Notes: generated from the sequence alone by a model not told the origin. Positions 6,838 through 14,062 are shown, counted from the first letter of the stretch. The stretch is DNA of 15,596 nucleotides from Thermoanaerobaculales bacterium (GCA_029932545.1 JAOZPW010000058.1:1-15596); one strand, 5' to 3'. Numbers and translations are program-made.

Positions 6838-7650
6838 ATGAGAAAGTTGTTTGTTGTCGCAGTTGTTCTGGTGGCCCTGACGGGCATGGTCCAGGCAGCA
6901 GAAATCACCCTGAACCCCAACCCACCGACAATTCCCAGCGGCGAAAACACCCCCAATCGGGCGCCGAACATCACCCAGAGTGTTGATCCCAATACCGTTG
7001 CGACCGGTTCAATCGCCTGCACCGCGGGCGGCGTCGCTTCGGACAACGAATTTCTGCGTCGCTTCTTTCTCAATGCTGATCATGGGATCACGATCCAGTA
7101 CACGGTGACCAGCGTTGACGCCGGCATCGAGAGCACCACAGATGTTGCTGGAAATGGCATTCCCGTCACGGTGACCACCTATTCGATCGCCAACGGAGCC
7201 GCCTTCACTTATGCCAATATGACGTCGATGGACGCGAACACCGTGACCTTGCCCGACGCCATCGACCTCCAGATCCTCAACTGGGTTGTCGGCGGCGTGA
7301 TCTTGGATCCCTCAGCCGACGACCTTATCATTGGCTTGAGCTGGGCCGATGTCACCGACACGGGCGACTATGGGATCTGGCCCGGCAGCAACGCTGCAGG
7401 ACAGACACAGCCCTCCTATTTGGCCTCTGTTGGTTGTGGCATCGCTGACCCGATGGACATCGCCGGCATCGGTTTCCCGGACATGCATCTCGTGTTCACC
7501 GTCAATGGTGACGAAGCTGCGCAGCCGACCGCCACGCCCGATCCGGGTGCCGGCGGAGCACCGATCCCGACGATGAATCGTTGGGGCATGCTCGCCATGA
7601 TCGGCATGCTGCTCGGCATCGCCGTCCTGGTGATCATCCGCCGCAAGTAA
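6838..7650 (+). CDS. Secreted protein with IPTMNRWG C-terminal sorting tail (copy B)
   Basis: This 270-residue exported protein of unknown function starts with a signal peptide (MRKLFVVAVVLVALTGMVQA, cleavage after about residue 20). The mature domain includes two cysteines (C61, C200) and a segment SNAAGQTQPSYLASVGCGI with GFPDMHLVF, which resembles a recurrent motif of predicted secreted beta-rich proteins (from memory). A Pro/Gly linker (about 229-242) leads to IPTMNRWG (243-250), a hydrophobic helix and final RRK. This is the best match in the window to the IPTLxxWG sorting signal recognised by exosortase H. The ATG follows AAGGAGG by 7 bases, an ideal ribosome site; upstream in-frame starts lack one. 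A strong terminator follows. Confidence 0.87.
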   Translation: MRKLFVVAVVLVALTGMVQAAEITLNPNPPTIPSGENTPNRAPNITQSVDPNTVATGSIACTAGGVASDNEFLRRFFLNADHGITIQYTVTSVDAGIESTTDVAGNGIPVTVTTYSIANGAAFTYANMTSMDANTVTLPDAIDLQILNWVVGGVILDPSADDLIIGLSWADVTDTGDYGIWPGSNAAGQTQPSYLASVGCGIADPMDIAGIGFPDMHLVFTVNGDEAAQPTATPDPGAGGAPIPTMNRWGMLAMIGMLLGIAVLVIIRRK

Positions 7651-7673
7651 GATACAACTCTCAACCAATAAAG

Positions 7674-7698
7674 ACCGCGCCCTCGGGCGCGGTTTTCT
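7674..7698 (+). terminator. Rho-independent terminator of protein B gene
   Basis: ACCGCGCC and GGCGCGGT form an 8-bp stem closed by a CTCG tetraloop, followed by TTTTCTT. It starts 23 bases after the stop codon at 7650. Confidence 0.9.
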
Positions 7699-7699
7699 T

Positions 7700-8190
7700 A
7701 TGCCTGTCGTTGTTTCCGGAACCACAATGGGAAATCATCCACTCCGCCCTCAATGTCAGCGAGAGCAATATCCGCCCTTTCAAAACGTCGCTCGAAGCCG
7801 TGTTGAACATCATATGGGGTATACATATCATTGAGGTGCTACCACAAGAGTGGCCGCTCTCAGGAGGCCCGTACGGACCACGCTTCTGGACGATGCCCGA
7901 GGTCCTTTGCCCAGGCTGGCCGCTTTCGCGACCCCAACAGCTTCTCCGTGATCACACTTCGTGCGATGCGCGCCTCTTGCTTTGAAAACCGGTAAGTGGC
8001 GACACAATGGCAGAGGCCTCGACAAGATTCCCTGAATTGCAATACCGTTTAATTAACCGTGCAGCCGAGACGGCTACGTCCACAACGACACCTTGCCCAT
8101 TAGGGTGCCAGGTGTCCCGCCTGCCTGAGTCGGCGTTCAATGAACAGCATCACCCTTAATCGACCAGACCGACCGCCTATGCTGGAGGGA
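7700..8190. other. Unassigned intergenic segment of about 490 bp
   Basis: No convincing gene is seen here. Several short open frames exist on the minus strand (the longest about 60 residues), but none has a good ribosome site with a plausible protein. The segment lies between two terminators that face each other, so no transcript is expected from the neighbours. Small palindromes are present, for example AGCCG-AGA-CGGCT at 8063-8075. The overlapping minus-strand frames at 7828-8140 are rich in Arg, Ser and Ala, as expected of chance frames, although decayed coding DNA cannot be excluded. Confidence 0.5.
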
Positions 8191-8196
8191 CTCGGC

Positions 8197-8228
8197 AAAA
8201 AAAAAGCGCCGCACAAATGTGCGGCGCT
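8197..8228 (-). terminator. Rho-independent terminator of protein C gene
   Basis: On the minus strand AGCGCCGCACA pairs with TGTGCGGCGCT around a minimal loop, giving about 10 usable base pairs, followed by nine Ts. It begins 18 bases after the stop at 8247. The core GCGCCGCA/TGCGGCGC is the same as in the terminator of protein A. Confidence 0.93.
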
Positions 8229-8246
8229 CGTATTGAAAAATAGAAT

Positions 8247-9044
8247 CTAACGACGGCGGATGATCACCAGGACAGCGATGCCGAGCAGCAAAGCCACCAT
8301 GGCGAAGATGCCGTAGGCATTCATCGTCGGGATCGGCTCACCACCGCCTCCACCGGGGGGAGGAGTGGGGGTGTCGCCTGGAGCAGCTTCCTCACCAAGG
8401 ATCCGGAAACTGTAGTCCGGTTCTGCGTATCCAGCGACGGAACGGGGGGTCCAGGTGGTGTTGCCGCTGCCAAATCCATCGCCGGGGTTGCGCCAAACGC
8501 CCTCGGCGCCGGTCTGAACAGCCTCGGTTCCCCAGCCGTACTGGCCGCCGGTCGCGTATTCCGTCCGACCCTGGACGTTGACCCAGTAGGTACCCATCGG
8601 CAGGTAGCAAGGGGTTGCAAAGGTCATTGTGAAGATACCGCCGCCATCATCGACGTAGGTGTTGTTCGGATAAGAACATACGACCGCACCGGGCTCGGTA
8701 CCACCATCGGCATAAATGGTCACATGGACGCTTTCCGCAGGACCAGTACCAGCCCAGTAACCGGCGACAACAGCAACCTGCTCGACGTTCCAACCATCGG
8801 CCCAGGTGACCTCAAAATCGTCGGCGCCCTCGGCATCGTAGGCGTCAAAGGCGGGATCGACAAAGTCCTGAGTCGAAGAGAGGTTTCCACTCGGGTTGGC
8901 TGTCTGGTCATACAGGGTCGACTGGCGCGGTGCAGCCAAGTCACCAACATCAACCGTAGCTGTTTTGGTCATCTCCGCCGCAGCCGGCAGGGTCAGGGCG
9001 AGAATCGCCACCACACACAACATTCCGCGAACACTTGCCTTCAT
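8247..9044 (-). CDS. Secreted protein with IPTM C-terminal sorting tail (copy C)
   Basis: This 265-residue exported protein has a signal peptide (MKASVRGMLCVVAILALTLP plus AAA, cleavage near residue 23). The mature domain is a predicted beta sandwich with LYDQTANPSG, ADDFEV, VHVTIYADGGTEPG, LPMGTYWVNVQGR and YGWGTEAVQ, a pattern I associate with secreted proteins of Acidobacteriota and similar phyla. The linker TPTPPPGGGGG (225-235) is identical to that of protein A. The tail is IPTMNAYG (238-245), a hydrophobic helix and RRR; here the W of the WG pair is replaced by Y. Two mature cysteines (C123, C146) are present. The ATG follows AAGGAGG by 7 bases. It is transcribed towards protein B. Confidence 0.87.
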   Translation of the reverse strand: MKASVRGMLCVVAILALTLPAAAEMTKTATVDVGDLAAPRQSTLYDQTANPSGNLSSTQDFVDPAFDAYDAEGADDFEVTWADGWNVEQVAVVAGYWAGTGPAESVHVTIYADGGTEPGAVVCSYPNNTYVDDGGGIFTMTFATPCYLPMGTYWVNVQGRTEYATGGQYGWGTEAVQTGAEGVWRNPGDGFGSGNTTWTPRSVAGYAEPDYSFRILGEEAAPGDTPTPPPGGGGGEPIPTMNAYGIFAMVALLLGIAVLVIIRRR

Positions 9045-9111
9045 TATCTTTCCTCCTTGAAAAAAATATCGAAACTTCTCCGAAAGCCCATGAACTCATA
9101 CACCGTGAGCA

Positions 9112-9140
9112 ACCTTAAACGAACAAAAATACGATGTCAA
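9112..9140 (-). promoter_or_regulatory. Candidate promoter of protein C gene
   Basis: On the minus strand a perfect TTGACA (9140-9135) is followed after 17 bases by TAAGGT (9117-9112), which matches the -10 consensus at only 3 of 6 positions. It sits about 70 bases upstream of the start codon. The strong -35 makes it plausible. Confidence 0.35.
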
Positions 9141-9149
9141 ATCAATAGA

Positions 9150-10055
9150 TCAACTATCCTCGGAACGACTCACCTTCACAAGGGGACGCTTTTGGACAAA
9201 ATCCAACACTCCCTCCTTGGTAATCTCCGTACCGTCGACGTCGATTGCCTCGAGGGCGGGTAATCCGTCCTCCAGAGCGGCAAGACCACGATCGGTGGCA
9301 CTCGTACCCGCCAAGCCCAGGACCTGCAGATGTTCAAGCCCGACCAGAAGACGGAGGCCATCGTCGGTGATTCCCGTTCCGTCTAGCTCCAGGCGCCGGA
9401 GGCTTTCCAGCCGGCCGATCTTTCCCAGACCCTGGTCTGTGGTTCCGGTATTGCCGAGATCAAGAGTTTCCAGCACAATCATCATCTCGACGCTCGTCAT
9501 GGCGCCATCAGTGATCCTGGTCCCTCTGAAATCCAATGCTGTCATTTCGTGCAAATTCGCGAGGTGAGCCACTCCCTCATCCCCAATCTCAGTCCGAGCC
9601 AGCATTAAAACCTCGATACCAGCCGCACCGGCCAGGAAACGCAGACCATCATCCGTAACGGCAGTGTCCCGGAGGCCAAGGCTCTTGAGTGTTTCGATCT
9701 CGGCGAATTTCTTGAGATCCCCGTCCACGACGTTGGTCTGCCCCACGAGAAGCACCTCGAGGTGTTCGTAGGCACAGATATCGTCAATTTCTTCCGGGCT
9801 CAAAGTCTGGGCCAGCAGGTTGAGCTTGCGGACTGAGCCCTCGTCATCCCTGACGATGGCGAACGGCCGTTCCCACAAAAGGCGGTCTTCGAGACTCTCG
9901 AATGTCTCGGGCTTGGGCTGACCTATGATTCCGGCCTGGCGGCCGGTGGTCGGCGGCTCGGCGCCATCGGGACCATCACCACCCCGACTACATCCTGCCA
10001 GTACAGCACATGGAAAGAGGATCACAACTACGAAACACCTGATGTGGAAATCCAC
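9150..10055 (-). CDS. Leucine-rich-repeat lipoprotein (ITDxGL repeats)
   Basis: This is a predicted exported lipoprotein of about 301 residues. From the GTG at 10055 the signal reads MDFHIRCFVVVILFPCAVLA then G-C, a lipobox LAGC with Cys22. After a low-complexity linker and a helical region, about seven to eight repeats of 24 residues run from about residue 99 to 290, with consensus LxxLxLxxTxITDxGLxxL (for example LRRLELDGTGITDDGLRLL). Such repeats form a curved solenoid for protein binding; the partner is unknown. An upstream in-frame GTG (10085) and a TTG (10061) are alternatives, but they give a poorer signal peptide. The gene starts two bases after the prfB stop, so it is probably co-transcribed and coupled with prfB. 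Confidence 0.8.
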   Translation of the reverse strand: MDFHIRCFVVVILFPCAVLAGCSRGGDGPDGAEPPTTGRQAGIIGQPKPETFESLEDRLLWERPFAIVRDDEGSVRKLNLLAQTLSPEEIDDICAYEHLEVLLVGQTNVVDGDLKKFAEIETLKSLGLRDTAVTDDGLRFLAGAAGIEVLMLARTEIGDEGVAHLANLHEMTALDFRGTRITDGAMTSVEMMIVLETLDLGNTGTTDQGLGKIGRLESLRRLELDGTGITDDGLRLLVGLEHLQVLGLAGTSATDRGLAALEDGLPALEAIDVDGTEITKEGVLDFVQKRPLVKVSRSEDS

Positions 10056-10057
10056 GA

Positions 10058-11165
10058 TCAACCCTGGTCCTGCTGGGCCGACCACTGGAGAAATGCCTCA
10101 ATGAAAGAGTCGATGTCGCCGTCGAGTACCCTGTCGGCATCACCGACTTCATGCTCGGTTCGCAGATCCTTGACCATGCGGTAGGGCTGCAGGACGTACG
10201 ACCGAATCTGGTGGCCCCAGGCGATTTCGTTCTTGGGACCCTTGATCTTGTTCAGTTCTTCCTCACGCTTTTGCATCTCCAACTCATAGAGGCGCGCCTT
10301 GAGGACTTTCATCGCCGAGGCCAGATTCTTGATCTGCGACCTTTCGTTCTGGCAAGTGACGATGACGCCGGTCGGCTCGTGCACAACACGAACGGCGGAA
10401 TAGGTGGTATTGACGCCCTGTCCACCGGGACCCGATGAGCAGTAACGATCAATCCTGAGATCCTTTTCCGGAATCTCCAGGTCTAACTCATCGTCGATCT
10501 CGGGGTAGACGTGGGCCGAGGCAAACGAGGTATGACGCCGTGCCTGGGAGTCAAACGGGGAAATCCGAACCAGACGATGCACGCCGTTTTCCGACCTCAG
10601 ATGGCCGTAGGCATAGGCGCCCTTGACCAAAAGGGTCACTGCCTTGATTCCCGCTTCGTCTCCCGGCTGTTCGTCGATCACCTCGACGTCAAAGCCCTTT
10701 CGCTCACACCATCTGAGGTAGAGGCGTTGCAGCATCTGGGCCCAGTCCTGGCTCTCGGTACCGCCGGCGCCCGGGTGAATCTCGATGAACGCATTGGATC
10801 GATCGTGTTCACCGCCCATCTTGGTGGTCAGCTCGATGCGATCCAGTGCCGGACCCAGTTTCGCCAGCACGCCGCGAAGCTCGTCGCCGGCGCCCTCCTC
10901 GCCTTCCCGGATCATTTCCAACAGGATTTCCAGCTCCTCGTCGGCCTGGCCCAAGGTCTCGACCGTCTGGACCGCCTGCTGCAGTTCCGAACGCCGCCGC
11001 ATCACGTCACGGGCTTTTTCCTTGTTGGACCAGATTCCCGGGTCCTGGGCCTCCTGGTCGACCTCGGCCAGCTGAGCCCTCAGAACATCCTCGTCAAAGG
11101 TACCCCCGAAGCTGGTGAATTCGGGCAACCTGGGCCTCTGCGGTTTGAATCATTTCTTCGATCAT
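10058..11165 (-). CDS. prfB: Peptide chain release factor 2, made by programmed +1 frameshift
   Basis: RF2 recognises UGA and UAA stop codons and triggers peptide release. The true start is the ATG at 11165-11163 with GAGG five bases upstream. The first 23 codons (ending HQLRGYL) run to CTT at 11099-11097, then an in-frame TGA at 11096-11094. Skipping one base gives GAC at 11095 and 345 further residues to the stop at 10058-10060. The total of 368 residues is normal for RF2; a single-frame reading would start at an artificial TTG near 11128. The RF2-specific SPF tripeptide is at 202-204 (RISPFDSQARRHTSF) and the catalytic GGQ at 247-249 (SSGPGGQGVNT). Coordinates are join(11165..11097, 11095..10058) on the minus strand. 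Confidence 0.96.
11093..11108 (-). promoter_or_regulatory. prfB +1 programmed frameshift site
   Basis: The minus strand reads CGG GGG TAC CTT TGA C. It differs from the Escherichia coli site AGG GGG TAT CTT TGA C at only two bases. The GGGGG acts as an internal ribosome-binding sequence three bases before the CTT slippery codon. The TGA is read by RF2 itself, so low RF2 favours the shift and raises RF2 synthesis. The known mechanism and the visible sequence agree fully. Confidence 0.95.
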
Positions 11166-11284
11166 TTCAGCCTCACTCACACCCCGTGGACACGGGTGGA
11201 GAGGCATGGTAACAGACCGCTCCGAACTCTGCACAGACACCTTGGTCTTACCTGACCTGAGCCTCTCTCATCGGGAATGTCATC

Positions 11285-11290
11285 TATGAT
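11285..11290 (+). promoter_or_regulatory. Candidate -10 box of the methyltransferase gene
   Basis: TATGAT matches the -10 consensus at 5 of 6 positions and ends 8 bases before the ATG at 11299. No good -35 is placed at 16-18 bases. If real, the transcript would be leaderless or nearly so, which would suit the absence of a ribosome site. Confidence 0.25.
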
Positions 11291-11298
11291 GTCTTGAG

Positions 11299-12174
11299 AT
11301 GAAAGTCCTTGAACACGTTCTCTCTTGGCCGAAGCTGATCCTGGCGTCAGACAACAATGCCGGCAGAAATTACGATCTATGGGGCCAAAATGGCCCGTTT
11401 CCAACCGACGGCGGCAATCCTGTCGTCAACATGGGTTACTGGAAGGAAATCAGCGTCGGGGAAGATCACGACCTCGAGCGTGCTTCCAACGCCTTGTTTG
11501 AACTCGTGGCACGGCATGCGGGTTTCACCGCAGCCGACCGCCTGGTACTCGACATCGGCTGCGGGTTCGGCACGATGGCCATCTTGTGCGCCGAACGCTT
11601 CGGGCTGGCCCGTGTTGTTGGCGTCAACGTCTCGGGGGTGCAGGTGGCAACCGGCCGCCACTTCATCGCCAAAGCAGAACTCGAGGACAGGGTCGAACTC
11701 CTCGAGGCCGGCGCAACTGAACTGCCGTTCGCCGATGCAAGCGTCGACAAGATTGTCTCCGTAGAGGCCGCTTTTCATTTTCCAACACGAGAACGGTTTT
11801 TTTCGGAGGCCGCGCGAGTTCTCAAGCCGGGCGGAATACTGTCCATGGTCGACCTTTGCGCCCCGCCTCCTGAAGGGCTGCTGCAGAGTCTCTCTCTGAA
11901 GATGTTGCGGCACGCACTCCAGATACCGGCGGACAATATCTACGCGGTGCCGGAATACCTCCGCCGAATGGAGGGCGCAGGACTCGAGTTGCTGGAGACC
12001 GAGAGTCTCTATCTCCTTACATTTCCACATTTTAGACGCTGGGTACTTCGAAACGTCCTGCGCATGCTGCCGCATACCAATGTATTCTTTGCCCTGGCCA
12101 GTGGCGGTTATTTCTTCTATCCCTGGGACTACGTGCGCATCAAAGCTCGCAAGCCGATCGCAATCCCTGACTGA
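11299..12174 (+). CDS. SAM-dependent class I methyltransferase
   Basis: This 291-residue enzyme has a Rossmann-type SAM domain. Motif I is VLDIGCGFG (83-91), the acidic/second-strand motif is VVGVNVSGVQVATGR (106-120), a post-motif is ELPFADASVDKIVSVEAAFHF, and motif III-like ARVLKPGGILSMVDL follows. The early NMGYWKE segment and the VSxxQV pattern place it near small-molecule O- or C-methyltransferases (macrolide, sterol and tocopherol type), so the substrate is probably a natural product, lipid or quinone; this is inference. The start is ATG with only a weak TTGAG upstream. It is transcribed away from prfB and stands alone before the dcw promoter. Confidence 0.88.
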   Translation: MKVLEHVLSWPKLILASDNNAGRNYDLWGQNGPFPTDGGNPVVNMGYWKEISVGEDHDLERASNALFELVARHAGFTAADRLVLDIGCGFGTMAILCAERFGLARVVGVNVSGVQVATGRHFIAKAELEDRVELLEAGATELPFADASVDKIVSVEAAFHFPTRERFFSEAARVLKPGGILSMVDLCAPPPEGLLQSLSLKMLRHALQIPADNIYAVPEYLRRMEGAGLELLETESLYLLTFPHFRRWVLRNVLRMLPHTNVFFALASGGYFFYPWDYVRIKARKPIAIPD

Positions 12175-12220
12175 GACCTCAAGGTAATTCCCGCCGAAGA
12201 AATATATCGCCAATAACCCC

Positions 12221-12249
12221 TTGACACAGCCCCCGGCAGCCTTCATGAT
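12221..12249 (+). promoter_or_regulatory. Promoter of the mraZ-led dcw operon
   Basis: A perfect -35 TTGACA (12221-12226) and a -10 CATGAT (12244-12249, 4 of 6 matches) are 17 bases apart. The predicted transcript start falls near 12256, inside the first TGGT box of the operator. The leader before mraZ would be about 75 bases. Confidence 0.7.
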
Positions 12250-12251
12250 TG

Positions 12252-12288
12252 AGTGGTCAGAAGTGGTCTAATATGGTCCAGCGTGGTT
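12252..12288 (+). promoter_or_regulatory. Probable MraZ operator: four TGGT boxes at 10-bp spacing
   Basis: TGGT occurs at 12254, 12264, 12274 and 12284, exactly one helical turn apart; the first, second and fourth have GTGGT and the third ATGGT. MraZ is a ring-shaped multimer known to bind short direct repeats with 10-bp period upstream of its own gene (TGGGN-type boxes in Escherichia coli). The boxes here start a few bases beyond the -10 element, a position suited to repression. Assignment rests on spacing, position and the mraZ gene 45 bases downstream. Confidence 0.82.
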
Positions 12289-12332
12289 TTTCGGGCAGCA
12301 CGAAGGGTCTCACGTGGACAGCCGAGGGGGTT

Positions 12333-12776
12333 ATGGAACGATTCAGAGGGGGCTACCCCGCTACCGTCGATGCCAAGGGACGCGTCAAGCTCCCCGCGCG
12401 GTTGCGTGAGCAGATGGAATCGGGATATGGACGTGAAGTCTATGTCTGCTCCCTCTTCCCCAATGAACTGAGCATCTACCCCCTGGCCGTGTGGGAGGTC
12501 TTTGAAGAACGCCTTCTCTCCAAGAGCGCCTTCAAACCGGCGATCCGAAAACTGGTGGAACGGGTCAACTACGGCCAATTACTGGAATTGGACGACCACG
12601 GACGTATTGTCATCCCTGCCCTTCTCCGAACAATCGTCGACATGGAAGGCGAAGTGGTCGTTTCCGGACGGATCAACCATCTGGTGATCACACGCAGACA
12701 TCGGGCTGCAGAAATTCTCAAGGATGATTCTCTGAGCAATGAAGAACTTGAAGAGCTGGCTCAACTGGAGTTGTGA
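12333..12776 (+). CDS. mraZ: Transcriptional regulator MraZ
   Basis: This 147-residue protein has the duplicated SpoVT-AbrB fold of MraZ. The two DNA-binding half-sites are DAKGRVKLPARLR (13-25) and DDHGRIVIPALLR (87-99). MraZ usually heads the dcw cluster, represses it in several species and binds repeats upstream of itself; such repeats are present here. The ATG at 12333 is chosen because the family starts just before FRG, and GAGG lies 5 bases upstream; a longer frame from 12249 would add 28 residues and overlap the operator. The stop is 12 bases before rsmH. Confidence 0.96.
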   Translation: MERFRGGYPATVDAKGRVKLPARLREQMESGYGREVYVCSLFPNELSIYPLAVWEVFEERLLSKSAFKPAIRKLVERVNYGQLLELDDHGRIVIPALLRTIVDMEGEVVVSGRINHLVITRRHRAAEILKDDSLSNEELEELAQLEL

Positions 12777-12788
12777 TGGAGGACTCCG

Positions 12789-13727
12789 GTGCCCGAGCTC
12801 CATCTACCGGTCCTCCTCGGGGAGGTTGTCTCAGGTCTCCAGCCTCCGGCCCCGGGTCTGCTCGTTGATGCCACAATCGGTCTTGGCGGCCACGCCCAGG
12901 CTCTGCTCAACACCTACCCGGATTGCTCCCTGCTCGGCCTTGATCGCGACCCTCAAGCCCTTGACCACACCCGCAAACGTCTCAAAGATTTTACCGACCG
13001 GACAAGACTGGTCTGTAGCCCGTTTGCCCGAATACCCGAGGTCCTGGCCGCAACCGACTCCCCCTCGCCGGTGGCGATCCTTGCGGACCTCGGGTGTTCC
13101 TCTTTGCAGTTGGATTCGCCCGACCGCGGATTCTCGTTTTCCACGGATGGGCCGTTGGACATGCGGATGGGGGCCGACGGTCCCTCAGCTGCCGATTTGG
13201 TCAACACGGCGGAACCGGAGGCGCTGATGCGAATTCTCTGGGATTACGGCGAGGAACGCAGGGCTCGCGCAATCGTACGCGCCCTGGTGCGGCAACGGGA
13301 AACCAAACCCATCGAGACGACAGGAGAACTCAGCCGTCTGGTCCAGGGCGTTCTCGGCCGCAGACCAGGATCAAAGATCCATCCGGCCACCCGAACATTT
13401 CAGGCCTTGCGAATCGCCGTCAATGACGAACTCGGCCAGTTGGAGGCCTTCCTCGAGCCGGCGGTCCGCGCACTGGCCCCGGCAGGCAAGATCGGCGTTA
13501 TTTCTTTCCACTCGCTTGAGGACCGCATCGTCAAACACACACTGCGTCGCCTCGAAGGCAGAATACCGATGCCCCCGGGACCACCGTCCCCGGAACCCAA
13601 TACGCCGGCGCTGGTCCGGGTTCTGACCCGGCGTCCCATACGGCCGTCGGACCAGGAAGTCAAAAGCAACCCACGATCTCGTTCCGCGCGGCTTCGAATC
13701 GCCAAACGTCTTGGAGATTCAGGGTGA
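12789..13727 (+). CDS. rsmH: 16S rRNA (cytosine(1402)-N4)-methyltransferase RsmH (MraW)
   Basis: RsmH methylates N4 of C1402 in the decoding centre of 16S rRNA using SAM. The 312-residue protein has normal length and all landmarks: LLGEVVSGL near the start, the SAM motif VDATIGLGGHAQALL (26-40), GLDRDPQAL, ILADLGCSSLQLDSPDRGFS (97-116), DGPLDMRM, RTFQALRIAVNDEL (202-215) and VISFHSLEDRIVKH (237-250). The GTG start has GGAGG six bases upstream. It follows mraZ by 12 bases, and its TGA overlaps the GTG of the next gene (GTGA), the standard dcw order. Confidence 0.97.
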   Translation: MPELHLPVLLGEVVSGLQPPAPGLLVDATIGLGGHAQALLNTYPDCSLLGLDRDPQALDHTRKRLKDFTDRTRLVCSPFARIPEVLAATDSPSPVAILADLGCSSLQLDSPDRGFSFSTDGPLDMRMGADGPSAADLVNTAEPEALMRILWDYGEERRARAIVRALVRQRETKPIETTGELSRLVQGVLGRRPGSKIHPATRTFQALRIAVNDELGQLEAFLEPAVRALAPAGKIGVISFHSLEDRIVKHTLRRLEGRIPMPPGPPSPEPNTPALVRVLTRRPIRPSDQEVKSNPRSRSARLRIAKRLGDSG

Positions 13728-14062
13728 ACCATCGTCCGATTCCCCTTCCGACCAACCGCCACATCACGGCTCGCCGAGATCAAAAGTGGCCGCTGGCCTT
13801 TGCCCTCCTGGGCCTGTTTTCGCTGACCCTGGCCCTGACCCTGGCCCTGATCGGTTGGCCGCGCCTGCAAAGTGTTTCCCTTCACTATGACCTGATACGA
13901 CTTCGAACCGACGTCGAGAAGCTCCAGCATCAGGCCCGAGATCTCGAAACCACCATGGAACGACTCCGAGCCCCCGCAGCTCTGGCTCTCGAAGCAGGCC
14001 GGCTGGGTTTGGCTCCACCCGGACCATCGGCAATCACCGCCGACAACGGGGGGCCACAGTGA
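13724..14062 (+). CDS. ftsL: FtsL-like division protein
   Basis: This 112-residue small bitopic protein lies between rsmH and ftsI, the usual place of ftsL. It has a short basic cytoplasmic N-terminus, one membrane helix (about 22-44), then a coiled coil (LHYDLIRLRTDVEKLQHQAR and LETTMERLRA) and a closing RLGLAPPGP, like the end of FtsL proteins. FtsL sequences are poorly conserved, so the call relies on context, size and topology. FtsL partners FtsB and FtsQ to activate septal peptidoglycan synthesis. Both ends overlap the neighbouring genes by GTGA, so translation is probably coupled. Part of the helix is encoded by a 12-bp tandem repeat (13823-13846). Confidence 0.8.
   Translation: MNHRPIPLPTNRHITARRDQKWPLAFALLGLFSLTLALTLALIGWPRLQSVSLHYDLIRLRTDVEKLQHQARDLETTMERLRAPAALALEAGRLGLAPPGPSAITADNGGPQ
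13823..13846 (+). repeat. 12-bp tandem repeat within ftsL
   Basis: CTGACCCTGGCC occurs twice in tandem and is followed by a partial third copy (CTGATC). It encodes LTLALTLAL in the membrane helix. Copy-number change would lengthen or shorten the helix by four residues without a frameshift. Confidence 0.8.

Noticed and set aside
10058..11128. prfB as a single frame starting MPEFTSFGG
   Set aside because: That start is an arbitrary TTG; the true N-terminus is encoded in the other frame before the programmed shift.
11179..11197. Imperfect hairpin in the prfB leader as a riboswitch or attenuator
   Set aside because: The stem is short with a bulge and no alternative structure or T-run; not enough to call a regulatory RNA.
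10511..11212. 233-residue plus-strand frame
   Set aside because: It is antisense to prfB, whose identity is certain.
11377..12246. 289-residue minus-strand frame
   Set aside because: It is antisense to the methyltransferase, which has clear SAM motifs; this frame has none.
12249..12332. N-terminal extension of mraZ
   Set aside because: It would place the coding region over the TGGT boxes and transcript start, and family members begin at the FRG segment.
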